Shown here piece after piece: positions 18,059 to 27,436 of a stretch of DNA of 64,000 bases. Within the stretch, counting starts at the first letter, position 1. Each line of letters starts with the position of its first letter. Both the position numbers and the translations under genes were made by a program. The notes beneath the pieces are model-generated. The model was not told where the DNA came from, did not search any database, and worked only from the letters and a program-made list of their open reading frames with translations. Origin of the DNA: Flexivirga caeni (GTDB lineage: Bacteria > Actinomycetota > Actinomycetes > Actinomycetales > Dermatophilaceae); the NCBI RefSeq assembly GCF_003724155.1, contig NZ_RJJQ01000001.1, positions 124,001 to 188,000 of the forward strand, written 5' to 3'.

Positions 18059-19413
18059 CGAAGGGCCACTTCTTCGATCGGGGTTTGCTCGACCGGCTCG
18101 GCGATCCCGCGTCCAGGGGCCGGGCGAGTGATCGCCGACGGGTCATGCTCCCAGCCGGCTGCACGCAGCACTTCAATCCGGTTGAAACCGCTCAGATACG
18201 AATCCGGCGGGCGCTTCCCGAAAGCGATGTGAATCATCGCGCGGACAATCCGCGCCGCGGTGTGGCCGTCACCGTAGGGGTTCTCGGCCGCCGTCATCCG
18301 AAGCCGGGCCTGCGGATCGTCCAGCAGTTCGCACGCAGCGGCCACGATGCGCTCGGTATCCGTGCCCACCAACCTCAGCGTGCCAGCGTCTACTCCTTCC
18401 TGCCGCTCGGTGGATTCCCGCACGACAAGCACGGGTGTGCCGAGCGAAGGCGCCTCCTCCTGCACACCCCCGGAATCGCTGATCGCCAGACACGCCCGCC
18501 CGAGCAGCCGAGCGAAACCGAGGTAATTCATCGGCTGCACCAGCGACACGTTGGGCTTGCCTTCCAGCATCGGTCGCAACGTCTGCGCCACCCGCGGGTT
18601 CGGGTGCAGTGGTAACACGAACCTGACGTGCGGATACCGGTCGGCCAACAGCACGATGGCCGCCGCGATCCGCCGCAGGCCATCTCCCCAATTCTCCCGC
18701 CGGTGCGTCGTCACCACCACCACAGGGGTCGACTCGTCATCCTCCAGGTCGGCAAGCTCAGGAGCGCCGTAGGGCGCCTTCCGCTCCGCCGCCCACTGCA
18801 ACGCGTCGATCGCGGTGTTGCCACACACGAAAATCAGACCCGTCGGGATGCCCTCCCGGATCAGCCGCTCCTTGTTACTGTGCGTCGGCGCAGCGTGAAA
18901 CGTCGCAATGCGCGAAATTACCTGCCGATTGAGCTCCTCCGGGAACGGCGACAGTGTGTTGGAAGTCCGCAGCCCGGCCTCGACATGGATCACCGGGATC
19001 TGCAGGTGAAACGCCGACAGCGCCGCAGCAGCCGCAGTGCTGGTATCACCATGCACCACACACGCCGCAGGGTAGGCGTTGTAGTCCCGATCCCCCACCT
19101 TCTTGTCGGCCGGCCCGAACCGTTCGATGCAGAAGTCCTGCAATCCGATCAGCACCCGGGAGAACAGCGCGTTGAGGGTGATTCCCGGCTCGCCGACGCC
19201 CAGGTTGGCATGTGGTGCGAGGGAATCCAGCGCCAGGACGGACTCCACAACCCCCGGATGCTGGCCAGTCGCGATCACGAATGGCTCAAGGAGACGATTG
19301 TCGGTCATCTCCCGAATCAACGGCAGCAGCTTGATCGCCTCCGGTCGCGTGCCGACAACGACCAGCACCTTTCGCTTGACGAACGGATCAGTTGCCGTCG
19401 TGTCGATGCTCAT
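18055..19413 (-). CDS. wecB: UDP-N-acetylglucosamine 2-epimerase (non-hydrolysing)
   Basis: A 452-residue GT-B fold epimerase interconverting UDP-GlcNAc and UDP-ManNAc. Hallmarks are VVGTRPEAIKLLPLI near the N-terminus, VHGDTSTAAAAALSAF, HVEAGLRTSNTLSPFPEELN, TTHRRENWG, and SDSGGVQEEAPSLGTPVLVVRESTERQE. It is about 70 residues longer than E. coli WecB, with the extra length at the C-terminus (after YGDGHTAARIVRAM). AGGG lies eight bases before ATG 19413. It supplies the nucleotide sugar for the downstream, overlapping glycosyltransferase. Confidence 0.94.
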   Translation of the reverse strand: MSIDTTATDPFVKRKVLVVVGTRPEAIKLLPLIREMTDNRLLEPFVIATGQHPGVVESVLALDSLAPHANLGVGEPGITLNALFSRVLIGLQDFCIERFGPADKKVGDRDYNAYPAACVVHGDTSTAAAAALSAFHLQIPVIHVEAGLRTSNTLSPFPEELNRQVISRIATFHAAPTHSNKERLIREGIPTGLIFVCGNTAIDALQWAAERKAPYGAPELADLEDDESTPVVVVTTHRRENWGDGLRRIAAAIVLLADRYPHVRFVLPLHPNPRVAQTLRPMLEGKPNVSLVQPMNYLGFARLLGRACLAISDSGGVQEEAPSLGTPVLVVRESTERQEGVDAGTLRLVGTDTERIVAAACELLDDPQARLRMTAAENPYGDGHTAARIVRAMIHIAFGKRPPDSYLSGFNRIEVLRAAGWEHDPSAITRPAPGRGIAEPVEQTPIEEVALR

Positions 19414-19546
19414 GAAATAACCCTATGACCACGCCGCCCCAGGAGGGATGCCCCGGCCGTGCGGTAATGCCGAAATCTCACCTGGCCTTCGTGAGCCGCA
19501 GTGAGCCGGGAATCACCGCATCAGCGCTCCGGACCAGAACGGGCAT

Positions 19547-20080
19547 TCAGAAGAGCGACTGCTGACCCGTGCCCGCGCTACCGGCCTCGTGCGCGAGCAG
19601 CCATTGCTTGCGCTCGATGCCTCCGCCATAGCCCGTCATGCTGCCGTCGGCGCCGATCACCCGATGACAGGGAATGACGATCGAGATCGGGTTGCGGCCG
19701 TTGGCCAGCCCGACCGCCCGGCTGGCGCTCGGTGCTCCGATGTGCGCGGCGAGTTCGCCGTAGCTCCAGGTGCGCCCATAGGGAATGTCGCACAGCGCAC
19801 GCCATACGCGTTGCTGAAATTCAGTGCCGCCCGGCCGCAGCGGCAGGTCGAACTCGGTGCGGTCGCCGGCGAAGTATTCCCGCAGTTGCCGGCTCGCCTC
19901 GGCGAGCAGCGGGTCGTCCGCCACGCGCGAGCCGAATTCGTCGCTGCCTGGGGCGTGCCGGTGGCTCTGCAGGTAGACGGCGACCAGCTGGCCACCGTCC
20001 GCCACGAGGGTCAGGTCCCCGATGGGTGTCTGCTCCAGCACGGTATGGCGCTTCGCCGCGCGGCTGTCATCCGTGGTCAT
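19547..20080 (-). CDS. ogt: Methylated-DNA--protein-cysteine methyltransferase
   Basis: A 177-residue Ogt. The alkyl acceptor is Cys138 in [10 protein letters not shown], with [26 protein letters not shown] before it as the helix-turn-helix and arginine-finger region. It repairs O6-alkylguanine and O4-alkylthymine by suicide transfer. Its ATG at 20080 overlaps the stop of the upstream AdaA-AlkA gene (ATGA), so both are made from one adaptive-response transcript. Confidence 0.96.
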   Translation of the reverse strand: MTTDDSRAAKRHTVLEQTPIGDLTLVADGGQLVAVYLQSHRHAPGSDEFGSRVADDPLLAEASRQLREYFAGDRTEFDLPLRPGGTEFQQRVWRALCDIPYGRTWSYGELAAHIGAPSASRAVGLANGRNPISIVIPCHRVIGADGSMTGYGGGIERKQWLLAHEAGSAGTGQQSLF

Positions 20081-21594
20081 CACACGTCGCTCCTTGCTGT
20101 GCCGGGCGAGTCCTCGCCGGGCAGTCGATTGATTTCGTGCGAGCCGCTGGCCCACAAGTGCTGCACGGCATATGCGCGCCAGGGTCGCCACGCGAGGCTT
20201 GCCTGCGTCTGGGACGCTCCACGATCGGGAAGTCCCAGCGCCGCCATCGCCTGCCGCACCCCGAGGTCGCTCCCCACGAACGCGTCCGGGTCGCCGAGTG
20301 CCCGCATCGCCACCCCCTCGGCCGTCCACGGTCCGATGCCGGGCAGCGCGAGGAGCGCCGCCCGGGTGCGGCCCCAGTCGGCGCTGGGTGACACGTCGAC
20401 CTCGCCGTCCGCGAGCGCGGCGGCCAGGGTGCGCAGCGTCGTCCGCCGGCTCTGCGGCATCGCCAGCGTGTCGTCGGTCGCGCCGGCGATCGTCCCCGGC
20501 TCAGGGAAGGTGGCCGTCAGTGCTCCTGCCGGATCCGCTACCCGGCTGCCGTATGCCGCCACCAGCCGCGCCGCATGGGTGCGCGCCGCCCGGGTGGAGA
20601 TCTGCTGGCCGATGACCAGCCGCAGCGCGAGCTCCGCACCGTCCACTGTTCGCGGGACTCGCCGCCCCGGAGCCGCTGCGACCATCGGTGCCAATCGGTC
20701 GTCGCCGGAGAGATGCGTGTCGACCGCTTCGGGATCGGCGTCGAGGTCGAGCAGCCAGCGGCACCGGCTGATGGCGACCGGGAGGTCGCCGAGATCGCGC
20801 AGCCAGAGACGCGCCCCGACATACCCGTCGTCGGGATGCAGCGCGACGATCGCCGGGCCGTGGGGCAGCGTCACGGTCCGCCGGTATGCCCCGTCCCGCC
20901 ATTCCTCGACGCCGGGCACGGCGGTCGCGGCCAGGTGACCGAAGAGATTGTCGACGCGCAGTGGCCGGCGGAACGGCAGCCGGACCTGCAGGTAGTGCCA
21001 CGCGCGACCCGGACCACCCGAAACGGACGCGGAAACCGTTGACCTCGCACGCATTTCACGTGGCGTCATCGCGAAGACCTCGCGCACTGTGTCGTTGAAG
21101 GACCGGATGCTCCCGAAACCCGACGCGTGGGCGACCTCGGTCAGCGGGAGCGTCGTGGTCTCGATGAGCACTCGCGCGGTCTGTGCACGCTGGGCTCGCG
21201 CGAGCGAGAGCGGTGAAGCGCCGAGCTCGGCACGCACCTGGCGCTCGATCTGACGGGTGCTGTAGCCGAGCCGGCGGCTGAGGCCGGCCACCCCTTCGCG
21301 ATCGACCACCCCGTCGCCGATCAGCCGCATCGCGCGGGCGACCAGGTCGGCGCGAACGTTCCATTCCGGTGACCCAGGACTGGCGTCGGGGCGGCAGCGC
21401 TTGCAGGCCCGGTAACCGCCCGCCTGGGCCGCGGCCGCGCTGGGGAAGAAGGTGATGTTGCGTGGTTTCGGCGGAGTTGCCGGGCAGCTCGGGCGGCAGT
21501 AGATCCCCGTCGTGCGCACGGCCGTGACGAACCAGCCGTCGAAGCGCGCGTCGCGAGCGCGGACGGCCGTCATACAGGCCTGGGAATCGAGCAT
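20080..21594 (-). CDS. AdaA-AlkA fusion: alkylation-response regulator and 3-methyladenine DNA glycosylase II
   Basis: A 504-residue three-part protein. The Ada zinc and phosphotriester domain has Cys33, Cys37, Cys64 and Cys67 (IYCRPSCPA and ACKRC). An AraC-type DNA-binding region is at about 80-195 ([35 protein letters not shown]). AlkA-N and a HhH-GPD glycosylase domain occupy about 205-490, with [19 protein letters not shown] including the catalytic-site Asp of the HhH-GPD motif. It senses methylphosphotriesters, activates the operon and excises 3-alkyl bases. ATG 21594 gives the usual short N-terminus; GTG 21624 is an alternative. A 28-bp palindrome lies just upstream. Confidence 0.94.
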   Translation of the reverse strand: MLDSQACMTAVRARDARFDGWFVTAVRTTGIYCRPSCPATPPKPRNITFFPSAAAAQAGGYRACKRCRPDASPGSPEWNVRADLVARAMRLIGDGVVDREGVAGLSRRLGYSTRQIERQVRAELGASPLSLARAQRAQTARVLIETTTLPLTEVAHASGFGSIRSFNDTVREVFAMTPREMRARSTVSASVSGGPGRAWHYLQVRLPFRRPLRVDNLFGHLAATAVPGVEEWRDGAYRRTVTLPHGPAIVALHPDDGYVGARLWLRDLGDLPVAISRCRWLLDLDADPEAVDTHLSGDDRLAPMVAAAPGRRVPRTVDGAELALRLVIGQQISTRAARTHAARLVAAYGSRVADPAGALTATFPEPGTIAGATDDTLAMPQSRRTTLRTLAAALADGEVDVSPSADWGRTRAALLALPGIGPWTAEGVAMRALGDPDAFVGSDLGVRQAMAALGLPDRGASQTQASLAWRPWRAYAVQHLWASGSHEINRLPGEDSPGTARSDV

Positions 21595-21630
21595 GCGTCC
21601 AGTCTGCACTCGCCACACCGACACTGACTA

Positions 21631-21658
21631 GCAGAAAAACGACATGTCGGTTTTCTGC
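21631..21658. promoter_or_regulatory. 28-bp near-perfect palindrome upstream of adaA-alkA
   Basis: Arms GCAGAAAA and TTTTCTGC enclose CGACATGTCG; 13 of 14 pairs match. It lies 37 bp upstream of the adaA-alkA ATG and 14 bp past the panC stop. It could be an operator for the adaptive-response operon or a loop-less terminator of panC. Operator is preferred because the central part can only pair as a DNA dyad. Confidence 0.55.
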
Positions 21659-21671
21659 CAATTTGCGGCGA

Positions 21672-22532
21672 TCAGCTCGGCGCAGGGCCGATCTCGAGTG
21701 GCAGATTGTCGATCAGCCGGGTCGTGCCGACCTTCGCTGCGACGGCGAGCAGCGCGGGACCGCGATACCACTCCGGCACCTGCTCCAGCGAGTCCGGATG
21801 CACCAGCACCAGATAGTCGACGAGCGCGAGCGGTTCGCGAACCAGCACGTCGCGCGCGGCCCGTCGCACCGCCGCGGGACCGGCCGCGGCCTGGCTCTCC
21901 CCCGCCCGGAGCGCTCGCGACAGCGCGAGCGCGACCTCGCGGTCCGCCGGGCTGAGGTAGGTATTGCGGCTGCTGAGGGCGAGGTCGTCGTCCTCCCGGA
22001 CGGTCGGCACCGCGATGATCTCCACCTGGAAGTCGAGATCGCGCACCATCCGGCGGATCAGCAGCAGCTGTTGGGCGTCCTTCTGCCCGAAGAACGCGAA
22101 GTCCGGCTGCACCAGGTGCAGCAGCTTGGCGACCACGGTGAGCACCCCGTCGAAGTGCCCTGCGCGGGAGGCGCCTTCGAGCACCTCGCCCAACGCGCCC
22201 GCTGAGACGCGCACCCCGGGCTCACCCTGCGGATAGACGACGTCAGGTGTCGGCGCGAAGACTACGGAGGCTCCCTCGCGGGCGCAGATCTCCAGGTCGG
22301 CGTCGAACGTCTGCGGGTAGCGCGACAGGTCCTCGCCGACGGCGAACTGGAGCGGGTTGAGGAAGATCGTGACGACCACATGATCAGCGGATCTCTTTGC
22401 GGTGCGGATCAATTCGGCGTGGCCCTCGTGCAGCGCACCCATCGTCATGACCACGGCCACATTCCCCTGCAACGCGCCGCGGGCAGCGAAGAGGTCTTCG
22501 CGGGTGTGCGCAACCACCGGCTGACTGGTCAT
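21672..22532 (-). CDS. panC: Pantoate--beta-alanine ligase
   Basis: A 286-residue pantothenate synthetase, joining pantoate and beta-alanine with ATP. Class motifs are [20 protein letters not shown] (HxGH-type), [33 protein letters not shown] and [14 protein letters not shown] (the KMSKS equivalent). It follows the DUF2520 gene with an ATGA overlap, the standard actinobacterial arrangement for panC. Neither panD nor coaX is in the window. Confidence 0.97.
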   Translation of the reverse strand: MTSQPVVAHTREDLFAARGALQGNVAVVMTMGALHEGHAELIRTAKRSADHVVVTIFLNPLQFAVGEDLSRYPQTFDADLEICAREGASVVFAPTPDVVYPQGEPGVRVSAGALGEVLEGASRAGHFDGVLTVVAKLLHLVQPDFAFFGQKDAQQLLLIRRMVRDLDFQVEIIAVPTVREDDDLALSSRNTYLSPADREVALALSRALRAGESQAAAGPAAVRRAARDVLVREPLALVDYLVLVHPDSLEQVPEWYRGPALLAVAAKVGTTRLIDNLPLEIGPAPS

Positions 22533-23419
22533 GGCTTCTCCTTCGGGGCGAGCAGGTCGAGCATCGGCTGGACGCTCTCTGCGGGCATGGCGTGGCGGGC
22601 TGCGGTGCGCTGCGTCGTGGCGAGCGCAAGTGCGCGGTATGCGGACACGATGTCCTCGGGCCGGCCGGCGAGCGCGTCCAGGTGCGCAGCAATCGTGCCG
22701 ACGTCACCGCGGGCTATCGGACCGGTCAGGGCTCGATCGCCGCGTTGCAAGGCGTTCTCCAGCGCCGCGTCGAGCAGCGGCCGCAGCAGCAGATCGGAGG
22801 CGTCCACGCCGATCTCGCGCAGCAGCTGCGCCGCTTGGGCGACGATCGTGGTCAGGTGGTTGGCGGCGTGCGAGAGCGCCGCGTGATAGAGCGCGCGGTC
22901 CTCGTCGGCCAGCCGGAACGGTTCTCCCCCGAGGTCGAGCGCGAGCGCGTCGGCGACCAGGTCCGCACCCATCGACGCCGTCACCGCGATCGGCGCGCCG
23001 GTGATGCGGCCGACGTCCTCCGCGGACCCGGTGAACGTCATCACCGGGTGCAGCACCACTGCGTCGCCGCCTGCGTCGAGCACGGGCTGCAACACGTCGA
23101 GACCACGAAAACCGCTGGTGTGTATGGCGAGCCGGCCTCCCTCCCACGCGCCCTGTGCCGCGAGGCCGGAGACGAGCGGACCGATCGCGTCGTCGGGAAC
23201 GGTGAGCAGCACGACATCCGCGGACGCGACGACCTGGTCGACGTCCCGCACCGGCACACCGGGCAGCAGGGTTTCCGCACGCTCCAGCGACTCCGCACTG
23301 ACAGCACTCACCGCGACGATCTCGTGTCCGGCCTGCCGCAGTGCGGCGCCGAGCACGGATCCGACGCGACCGGCGCCGACGACGCCGACCCGCAGCGTCG
23401 GCCGGGCGAACTGCGTCAT
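22529..23419 (-). CDS. Rossmann-fold and DUF2520 domain protein
   Basis: A 296-residue protein. The N-terminal NAD(P)-binding Rossmann part opens [21 protein letters not shown], then [11 protein letters not shown] and HPVMTFTG. The C-terminal DUF2520 helical domain begins at about residue 150 ([20 protein letters not shown]). It resembles ketopantoate/6-phosphogluconate-type dehydrogenases, and its fixed position before panC suggests a role in pantothenate supply, possibly as a ketopantoate reductase substitute; this is inference. ATG 23419 is chosen; the upstream extension is arginine-rich and lacks family similarity. Confidence 0.85.
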   Translation of the reverse strand: MTQFARPTLRVGVVGAGRVGSVLGAALRQAGHEIVAVSAVSAESLERAETLLPGVPVRDVDQVVASADVVLLTVPDDAIGPLVSGLAAQGAWEGGRLAIHTSGFRGLDVLQPVLDAGGDAVVLHPVMTFTGSAEDVGRITGAPIAVTASMGADLVADALALDLGGEPFRLADEDRALYHAALSHAANHLTTIVAQAAQLLREIGVDASDLLLRPLLDAALENALQRGDRALTGPIARGDVGTIAAHLDALAGRPEDIVSAYRALALATTQRTAARHAMPAESVQPMLDLLAPKEKP

Positions 23420-23544
23420 CGCAGCCCACCCGCGAATCCGGAAAAGGTCACCGCCCGACGCTATCGGACTCCGTCCGGCCCGCGCGCGGCATACCCGCAT
23501 GGGCGCACGCTCCCGCGACGCTACCGCCGCCTACGCTCGGGTCC

Positions 23545-24486
23545 GTGGAGTGGCGAACCTGGCAGGACGCATGGCAGGAGGCGCTCTATGGCCCGGCCGG
23601 TTTCTACCGCCGGCTCGAAGGGCCGGCGGGCCATTTCGCGACCTCTGCACAGGGCATCCCCGGCGCCGGCGCGACGCTGGCGCAGGCAATCGTCGCGCTA
23701 GCGGCCGGGGCGGGCTGCACCCGCGTCGTCGACGTCGGTGCCGGACGCGGCGAACTATTGGCCGGGATCGCCGCCGTCGCACCGGAGCTGGAGCTGACCG
23801 GGGTGGACGTGGTCGAGCGCCCGGCGGGGCTCCCCGACACCGCCGGCTGGCTGATCTCCTCCGGCGGCCGCGACCTGCCCGCCGGGCTGACCGGGTTGGA
23901 GCACGCGCTGGTGCTCGCCCACGAATGGCTCGACGTCGTGCCCTGCCCGGTCGTCGAGTTCGACGGGGTCGGATGGCGACACGTCGAGGTCGACGACGAA
24001 GGCCGCGAGCGCGCCGTGGCTCCCGTGAATGCGGCGGAACTGCAGTGGCTGCAACGGAATTGGACTGCGAAACCACCCGTCCGCGCCGAGGTCGGACTGC
24101 CACGCGACGCCGCCTTTCGGGCGCTGCGGGACCGCATCGTCAGCGGGCTCGTCGTCGTGGTCGACTACGGGCATCTCGCCGCAGCCCGGCCGGGTGACGG
24201 GACGCTGACCGGATATCGCGACGGCAGGCAATGTCCGCCTCGTCCCGACGGGACCACCGACATCACCGCGCACGTCGCGATGGACACGCTGGGTGCGGAT
24301 CGGCTGGTATCGCAGCGCGACCTCTTCGCACAGCTGCGGCTGCGACCACCGGATCCGCCGATCGACCTCGCGCGCGAGGACCCTGCGGCATACCTCAGCG
24401 GGCTTGCGGCCCGCAGCGCCTACGCGCAGCTCGTCGCGCCGGGTGGCCTCGGCGATTTCTGGTGGGCGCTCACGGCGGTCGGGTGA
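23545..24486 (+). CDS. MidA/NDUFAF7-like SAM-dependent methyltransferase
   Basis: A 313-residue COG1565-type methyltransferase. Motif I VVDVGAGRGELL is at about 61-72, followed by LVLAHEWLDVVPCPVVEF and VVVVDYGHLA. The N-terminus (YGPAGFYRRLEGPAGHFATSA) has the family G-F-Y pattern. Mitochondrial NDUFAF7 dimethylates an arginine of NDUFS2, the NuoD homologue, during complex I assembly. A lone extra NuoD lies 4 kb downstream, so the same pairing is plausible but unproven. GTG 23545 is chosen because it begins the conserved region. It is divergent from the DUF2520 gene. Confidence 0.78.
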   Translation: MEWRTWQDAWQEALYGPAGFYRRLEGPAGHFATSAQGIPGAGATLAQAIVALAAGAGCTRVVDVGAGRGELLAGIAAVAPELELTGVDVVERPAGLPDTAGWLISSGGRDLPAGLTGLEHALVLAHEWLDVVPCPVVEFDGVGWRHVEVDDEGRERAVAPVNAAELQWLQRNWTAKPPVRAEVGLPRDAAFRALRDRIVSGLVVVVDYGHLAAARPGDGTLTGYRDGRQCPPRPDGTTDITAHVAMDTLGADRLVSQRDLFAQLRLRPPDPPIDLAREDPAAYLSGLAARSAYAQLVAPGGLGDFWWALTAVG

Positions 24487-24512
24487 GGGTCGCCGGGTCG
24501 GCCGGCCAGCGC

Positions 24513-24564
24513 CTCAGTTGCTCGGCCGAAGGACGGCCACAGACTCAGTTGCTGGGCCGGAAGG
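24513..24564. repeat. Imperfect 31-bp tandem duplication of a gene 3' end
   Basis: CTCAGTTGCTCGGCCGAAGG (24513-24532) and CTCAGTTGCTGGGCCGGAAGG (24544 on) are near copies. The second is the stop and last codons of the membrane protein gene at 24545. The first also spells R-P-S-N-stop on the minus strand in another frame. Confidence 0.7.
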
Positions 24565-25768
24565 TCGTGAAGATCTCGTCCAGCAGACTCGCCGAGAGTT
24601 CCTTGCCGGCCGGCGCGCCGAGCAGGCGCACGGAGACCAGCTGGTAGGACTTGCCGCCCGCCGAGAACGTGACGGTTCGGACCTCGTATTGCTTGCCCTT
24701 CTCACACGCGTTGGGCGTGCCGACAGCAGTCGTGATGGTGTATTCCAGCGCCGGGATGGTGCCCTGGTCGACCTTGATCTGCTTGGCGGGCGACATCGGG
24801 CTTTCCTTCGCCTTCGACCCGTTGTTCTTCAGGGCGATGGCGTCGGCAGTGCGCTGCGCGACGTCCGGGCCGGCGTCGGACGGATCCCGCTTGCCGACGT
24901 TGACCAGGCCGAGCCAGGCGGTCTGGTCGGTCTTGGCCGACGGGCAGAAGCCGACGGCGAACTGTGCCGGCGCCTTGGTGACGACCAGCGGATTTCCCTT
25001 GTTGTCGTCGTAGCCGAAGAGCGTGTCGCTCGCGCTGAGCGTCCACTCGCTGTTCTTCGGCACATCGAAGATGCCCCGGTTGTCATCGGCCTGCTGTGCT
25101 TGCCAGCCCGGCTTCAGCGCTCGCTGGCCCGCCGCGACGGTCGGGTTCACCCAGGTGGTCGCCGTCACCGGAGGCAGACTGCTCGTCGACGGCGTCGCAG
25201 CCGCCTTCTTCGGCGAATTGTCACCTCGCGTCAGCGCGAAGATCGCCACCGCGGCAATGACCACCACCAGAGCCGCAGCGGCTCCGATCAGCACCTTGCC
25301 GCGGCCACCTCCGCCACCACCGCCCTTCGATGGCACGACCACACCTTCACCGGATGCCGCCGAGAACTGGTCGTAGTAGGAACTCTGCGGATTGCCCATC
25401 GTCGGACCGACATTCGGCCCCGTCTCACCCGTCGACCACGACGGCGGCTGCGGCTCCTGCCCCCCGGTCGTCCATGGCTGTGGCTGGCCACCTGTCCACG
25501 GCTGCTCGCCGCCGGACCAGGTCTGCTGACCGCCGGGGTTGTTCCACTGCTCGCCGGCGTTGCCGGCCGGCGCCGAACCGCCGGGCTGCTGCGCCTGCGG
25601 CGCTGGTTGCTGCTGCGGCGGGCCGGGCTGTTGCTGCGGCGCACCCTGCCCGGGCAGCTGGTGACCACCAGGCCGTCCGGGCAGCGGCTGGGCGCCCGGG
25701 TTACCCGGCGGCCCCTGCTCCGGCCGCTCGTCGGGCCCCGGCCCCTGGCCATCACCTTGATTGCTCAC
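24545..25768 (-). CDS. Membrane-anchored protein with a P/Q/W-rich cytoplasmic region, paralogue A
   Basis: About 407 residues. Residues 1-155 are proline-, glutamine- and glycine-rich with QPWTGG/QTWSGG repeats. One membrane helix follows (VLIGAAAALVVVIAAVAIFA, 159-178), then an extracytoplasmic domain with two cysteines (FCPSAKTD and NACEKGKQ) and the ending TFRPSN. I do not recognise the family. The layout (disordered inside, single helix, folded outside) recalls actinobacterial envelope proteins of the DUF-type secreted/septal class. It is a tandem paralogue of the next gene. GTG 25768 is chosen by analogy with the paralogue start; GTG 25792 is possible. Confidence 0.7.
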   Translation of the reverse strand: MSNQGDGQGPGPDERPEQGPPGNPGAQPLPGRPGGHQLPGQGAPQQQPGPPQQQPAPQAQQPGGSAPAGNAGEQWNNPGGQQTWSGGEQPWTGGQPQPWTTGGQEPQPPSWSTGETGPNVGPTMGNPQSSYYDQFSAASGEGVVVPSKGGGGGGGRGKVLIGAAAALVVVIAAVAIFALTRGDNSPKKAAATPSTSSLPPVTATTWVNPTVAAGQRALKPGWQAQQADDNRGIFDVPKNSEWTLSASDTLFGYDDNKGNPLVVTKAPAQFAVGFCPSAKTDQTAWLGLVNVGKRDPSDAGPDVAQRTADAIALKNNGSKAKESPMSPAKQIKVDQGTIPALEYTITTAVGTPNACEKGKQYEVRTVTFSAGGKSYQLVSVRLLGAPAGKELSASLLDEIFTTFRPSN

Positions 25769-25832
25769 GTCGGACAGGCTACCCAGTCGCACTGAGCGCG
25801 GTCATCGACCACGATCACCCCTTATGCGGGAG

Positions 25833-26834
25833 TCAGTTCGGTCGGAAGGTCGAGATGATTTCGTCCAGTTCCTTGTCCGACAGCTCCGGTTTCACACCGA
25901 GCAGCCGGATTGCCACCAACTGGTACGACTGCTTGTCAGCCGAGAAGGTGACCGTCCGGATCTCGTAGGTCTTTCCCTTCTCGCACGCGTTCGGCGCACC
26001 GGAGGTCGCCGTGATGGTGTATTCCAGCGCCGGAATGGAGCCCTGGTCCACCGTGATCTGCTTCCCTGCGGACAATGTGCCTTGCTTACCGGTCACCTTG
26101 GTGGCGTCCGCGTTGAGCGTTAAGACCTTGGCGAACTGTTCAGCGACGGCCGGTCCGGCCTGGGCCGGGTCCCGGTTACCGATCTTGGAGAGACCGAGGA
26201 CAGCCGTCCGGTCCTTCTTGTCGGACGGGCAATAGCCGTCACCGAACTCGGCCGGCCCGTTGATCACCGCAAGGGTGGTGACGCTCTCGGCAGATCCCCA
26301 CGAGGCTGTCCAGCCACTCGGATCGACCTTCCAGTCCTTGGAGATCGGCACGTCATACACGCCAGGCGCGTTCCCCGATGCCGTCTGCGCCTTCCAGCCG
26401 GCCTGCAGTGCCCTGGCCCCGGCAGCCATCGTGGGGTTGACCCAGGTGGTCGGGGTGACCGGGGGCAGGCTGCTCGTCGCCGCGGGCGTCGCAGCCGCCT
26501 TCTTGGGCGAGCTGCCACCCCTCGTCAGCGCGAAGATCGCCACCGCCGCGATGACGACCACCAGAGCGGCGGCCACCCCGATCAGCACCTTGCCGCGACC
26601 TCCACCGCCACCGCCCTCCGGCGGTATGACGACACCCTCGCCGGACGCCGCCGAGAACTGGTCGTAGTAGGAACTCTGCGGATTGCTCATCGTCGGACCG
26701 GCGTTCGGCCTGGTCTCACCCGTCGACCACGACGGCGGCTGCGACTGCTGGCCCCCGGTCCAGGGCTGCTGGCCACCCGACCACTGGCCGTTGTTCTCCT
26801 CCGGCGACCGTCCGCCGCCCCCTGACTCGCTCAC
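25833..26834 (-). CDS. Membrane-anchored protein, paralogue B of the preceding gene
   Basis: A 333-residue protein with the same architecture as paralogue A: a W/G/Q-rich N-terminus (QPWTGGQQ), the block NPQSSYYDQFSAASGEG, a glycine run, one membrane helix (about 83-103), and an external domain with two cysteines (YCPSDKKD and NACEKGKT) ending ISTFRPN. The helix and the YYDQF block are almost identical to those of A, whereas the external domains have diverged. This indicates recent tandem duplication with changing ligand surfaces. GTG 26834 overlaps the stop of the CGNR gene (GTGA). Function unknown. Confidence 0.72.
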   Translation of the reverse strand: MSESGGGGRSPEENNGQWSGGQQPWTGGQQSQPPSWSTGETRPNAGPTMSNPQSSYYDQFSAASGEGVVIPPEGGGGGGRGKVLIGVAAALVVVIAAVAIFALTRGGSSPKKAAATPAATSSLPPVTPTTWVNPTMAAGARALQAGWKAQTASGNAPGVYDVPISKDWKVDPSGWTASWGSAESVTTLAVINGPAEFGDGYCPSDKKDRTAVLGLSKIGNRDPAQAGPAVAEQFAKVLTLNADATKVTGKQGTLSAGKQITVDQGSIPALEYTITATSGAPNACEKGKTYEIRTVTFSADKQSYQLVAIRLLGVKPELSDKELDEIISTFRPN

Positions 26835-27400
26835 AGCACACTGCCTCTCGCGTTGTCGGTGTCGTTCGAGGTTAGCCGGGCACGGTATGCCGCGGCGTTG
26901 AGTCGATTGCCGCATCCCAGGTCGCAATAGCGCTTCGAGCGGTTGCGAGACAGGTCGACCAGCACGCCGTCGCAGTCGTCCGCGGCACACGTGCGCAGCC
27001 GCCCGAGCTCGCCGAGGCGCACCACGTCGACCAGCGCCATCGCGACCTCGACCAGCCAGCGAGAAGCGAGTGGCGCGTCCGGCCGCGTCGCGTGCAGGTG
27101 CCAGTCCCAGCCGTCGTGCCGCACCAGTTGCGGCAGTGCGGACTCCCTGCGCAGCAGTGCATTGACCCGCTCGACGATGTCTGCCTCATCGCCGGACCAC
27201 AGCGCCCGGATCTCAGGGCGGATGGCGCGAACCGCCCGGCGCTCGGCCGCATCACCACTGACCGGGCCGGTCCACTCCCAGCCGTGCACGAAGCGCAGAT
27301 AACTGGACCGGTCGAGCAACGGGTCCGGATCCTCGGACGCGGTGTTGACCAGGCTGGCCGCACTGGTCAACGCCACTGCTGTGTCATGGGCAAATACCAC
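26831..27400 (-). CDS. CGNR zinc-finger / ABATE-domain putative regulator
   Basis: A 189-residue protein. The N-terminal ABATE domain begins VFAHDTAVALTSAASLVNT. The C-terminal finger has C-x4-C (CAADDC) then C-x3-C (YCDLGC), closing with the CGNR motif and a basic helix. Such proteins are thought to bind DNA and are commonly encoded divergently from transporters, as here with the EamA gene. GTG 27400 has AGGAG five bases upstream, and the long upstream open frame is antisense to EamA. A dyad at 27437-27473 in the shared promoter is a natural operator candidate. Confidence 0.85.
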   Translation of the reverse strand: MVFAHDTAVALTSAASLVNTASEDPDPLLDRSSYLRFVHGWEWTGPVSGDAAERRAVRAIRPEIRALWSGDEADIVERVNALLRRESALPQLVRHDGWDWHLHATRPDAPLASRWLVEVAMALVDVVRLGELGRLRTCAADDCDGVLVDLSRNRSKRYCDLGCGNRLNAAAYRARLTSNDTDNARGSVL

Positions 27401-27436
27401 TTTGACTCCTGTCTGAGGCGACCCTACGATCTTCCT

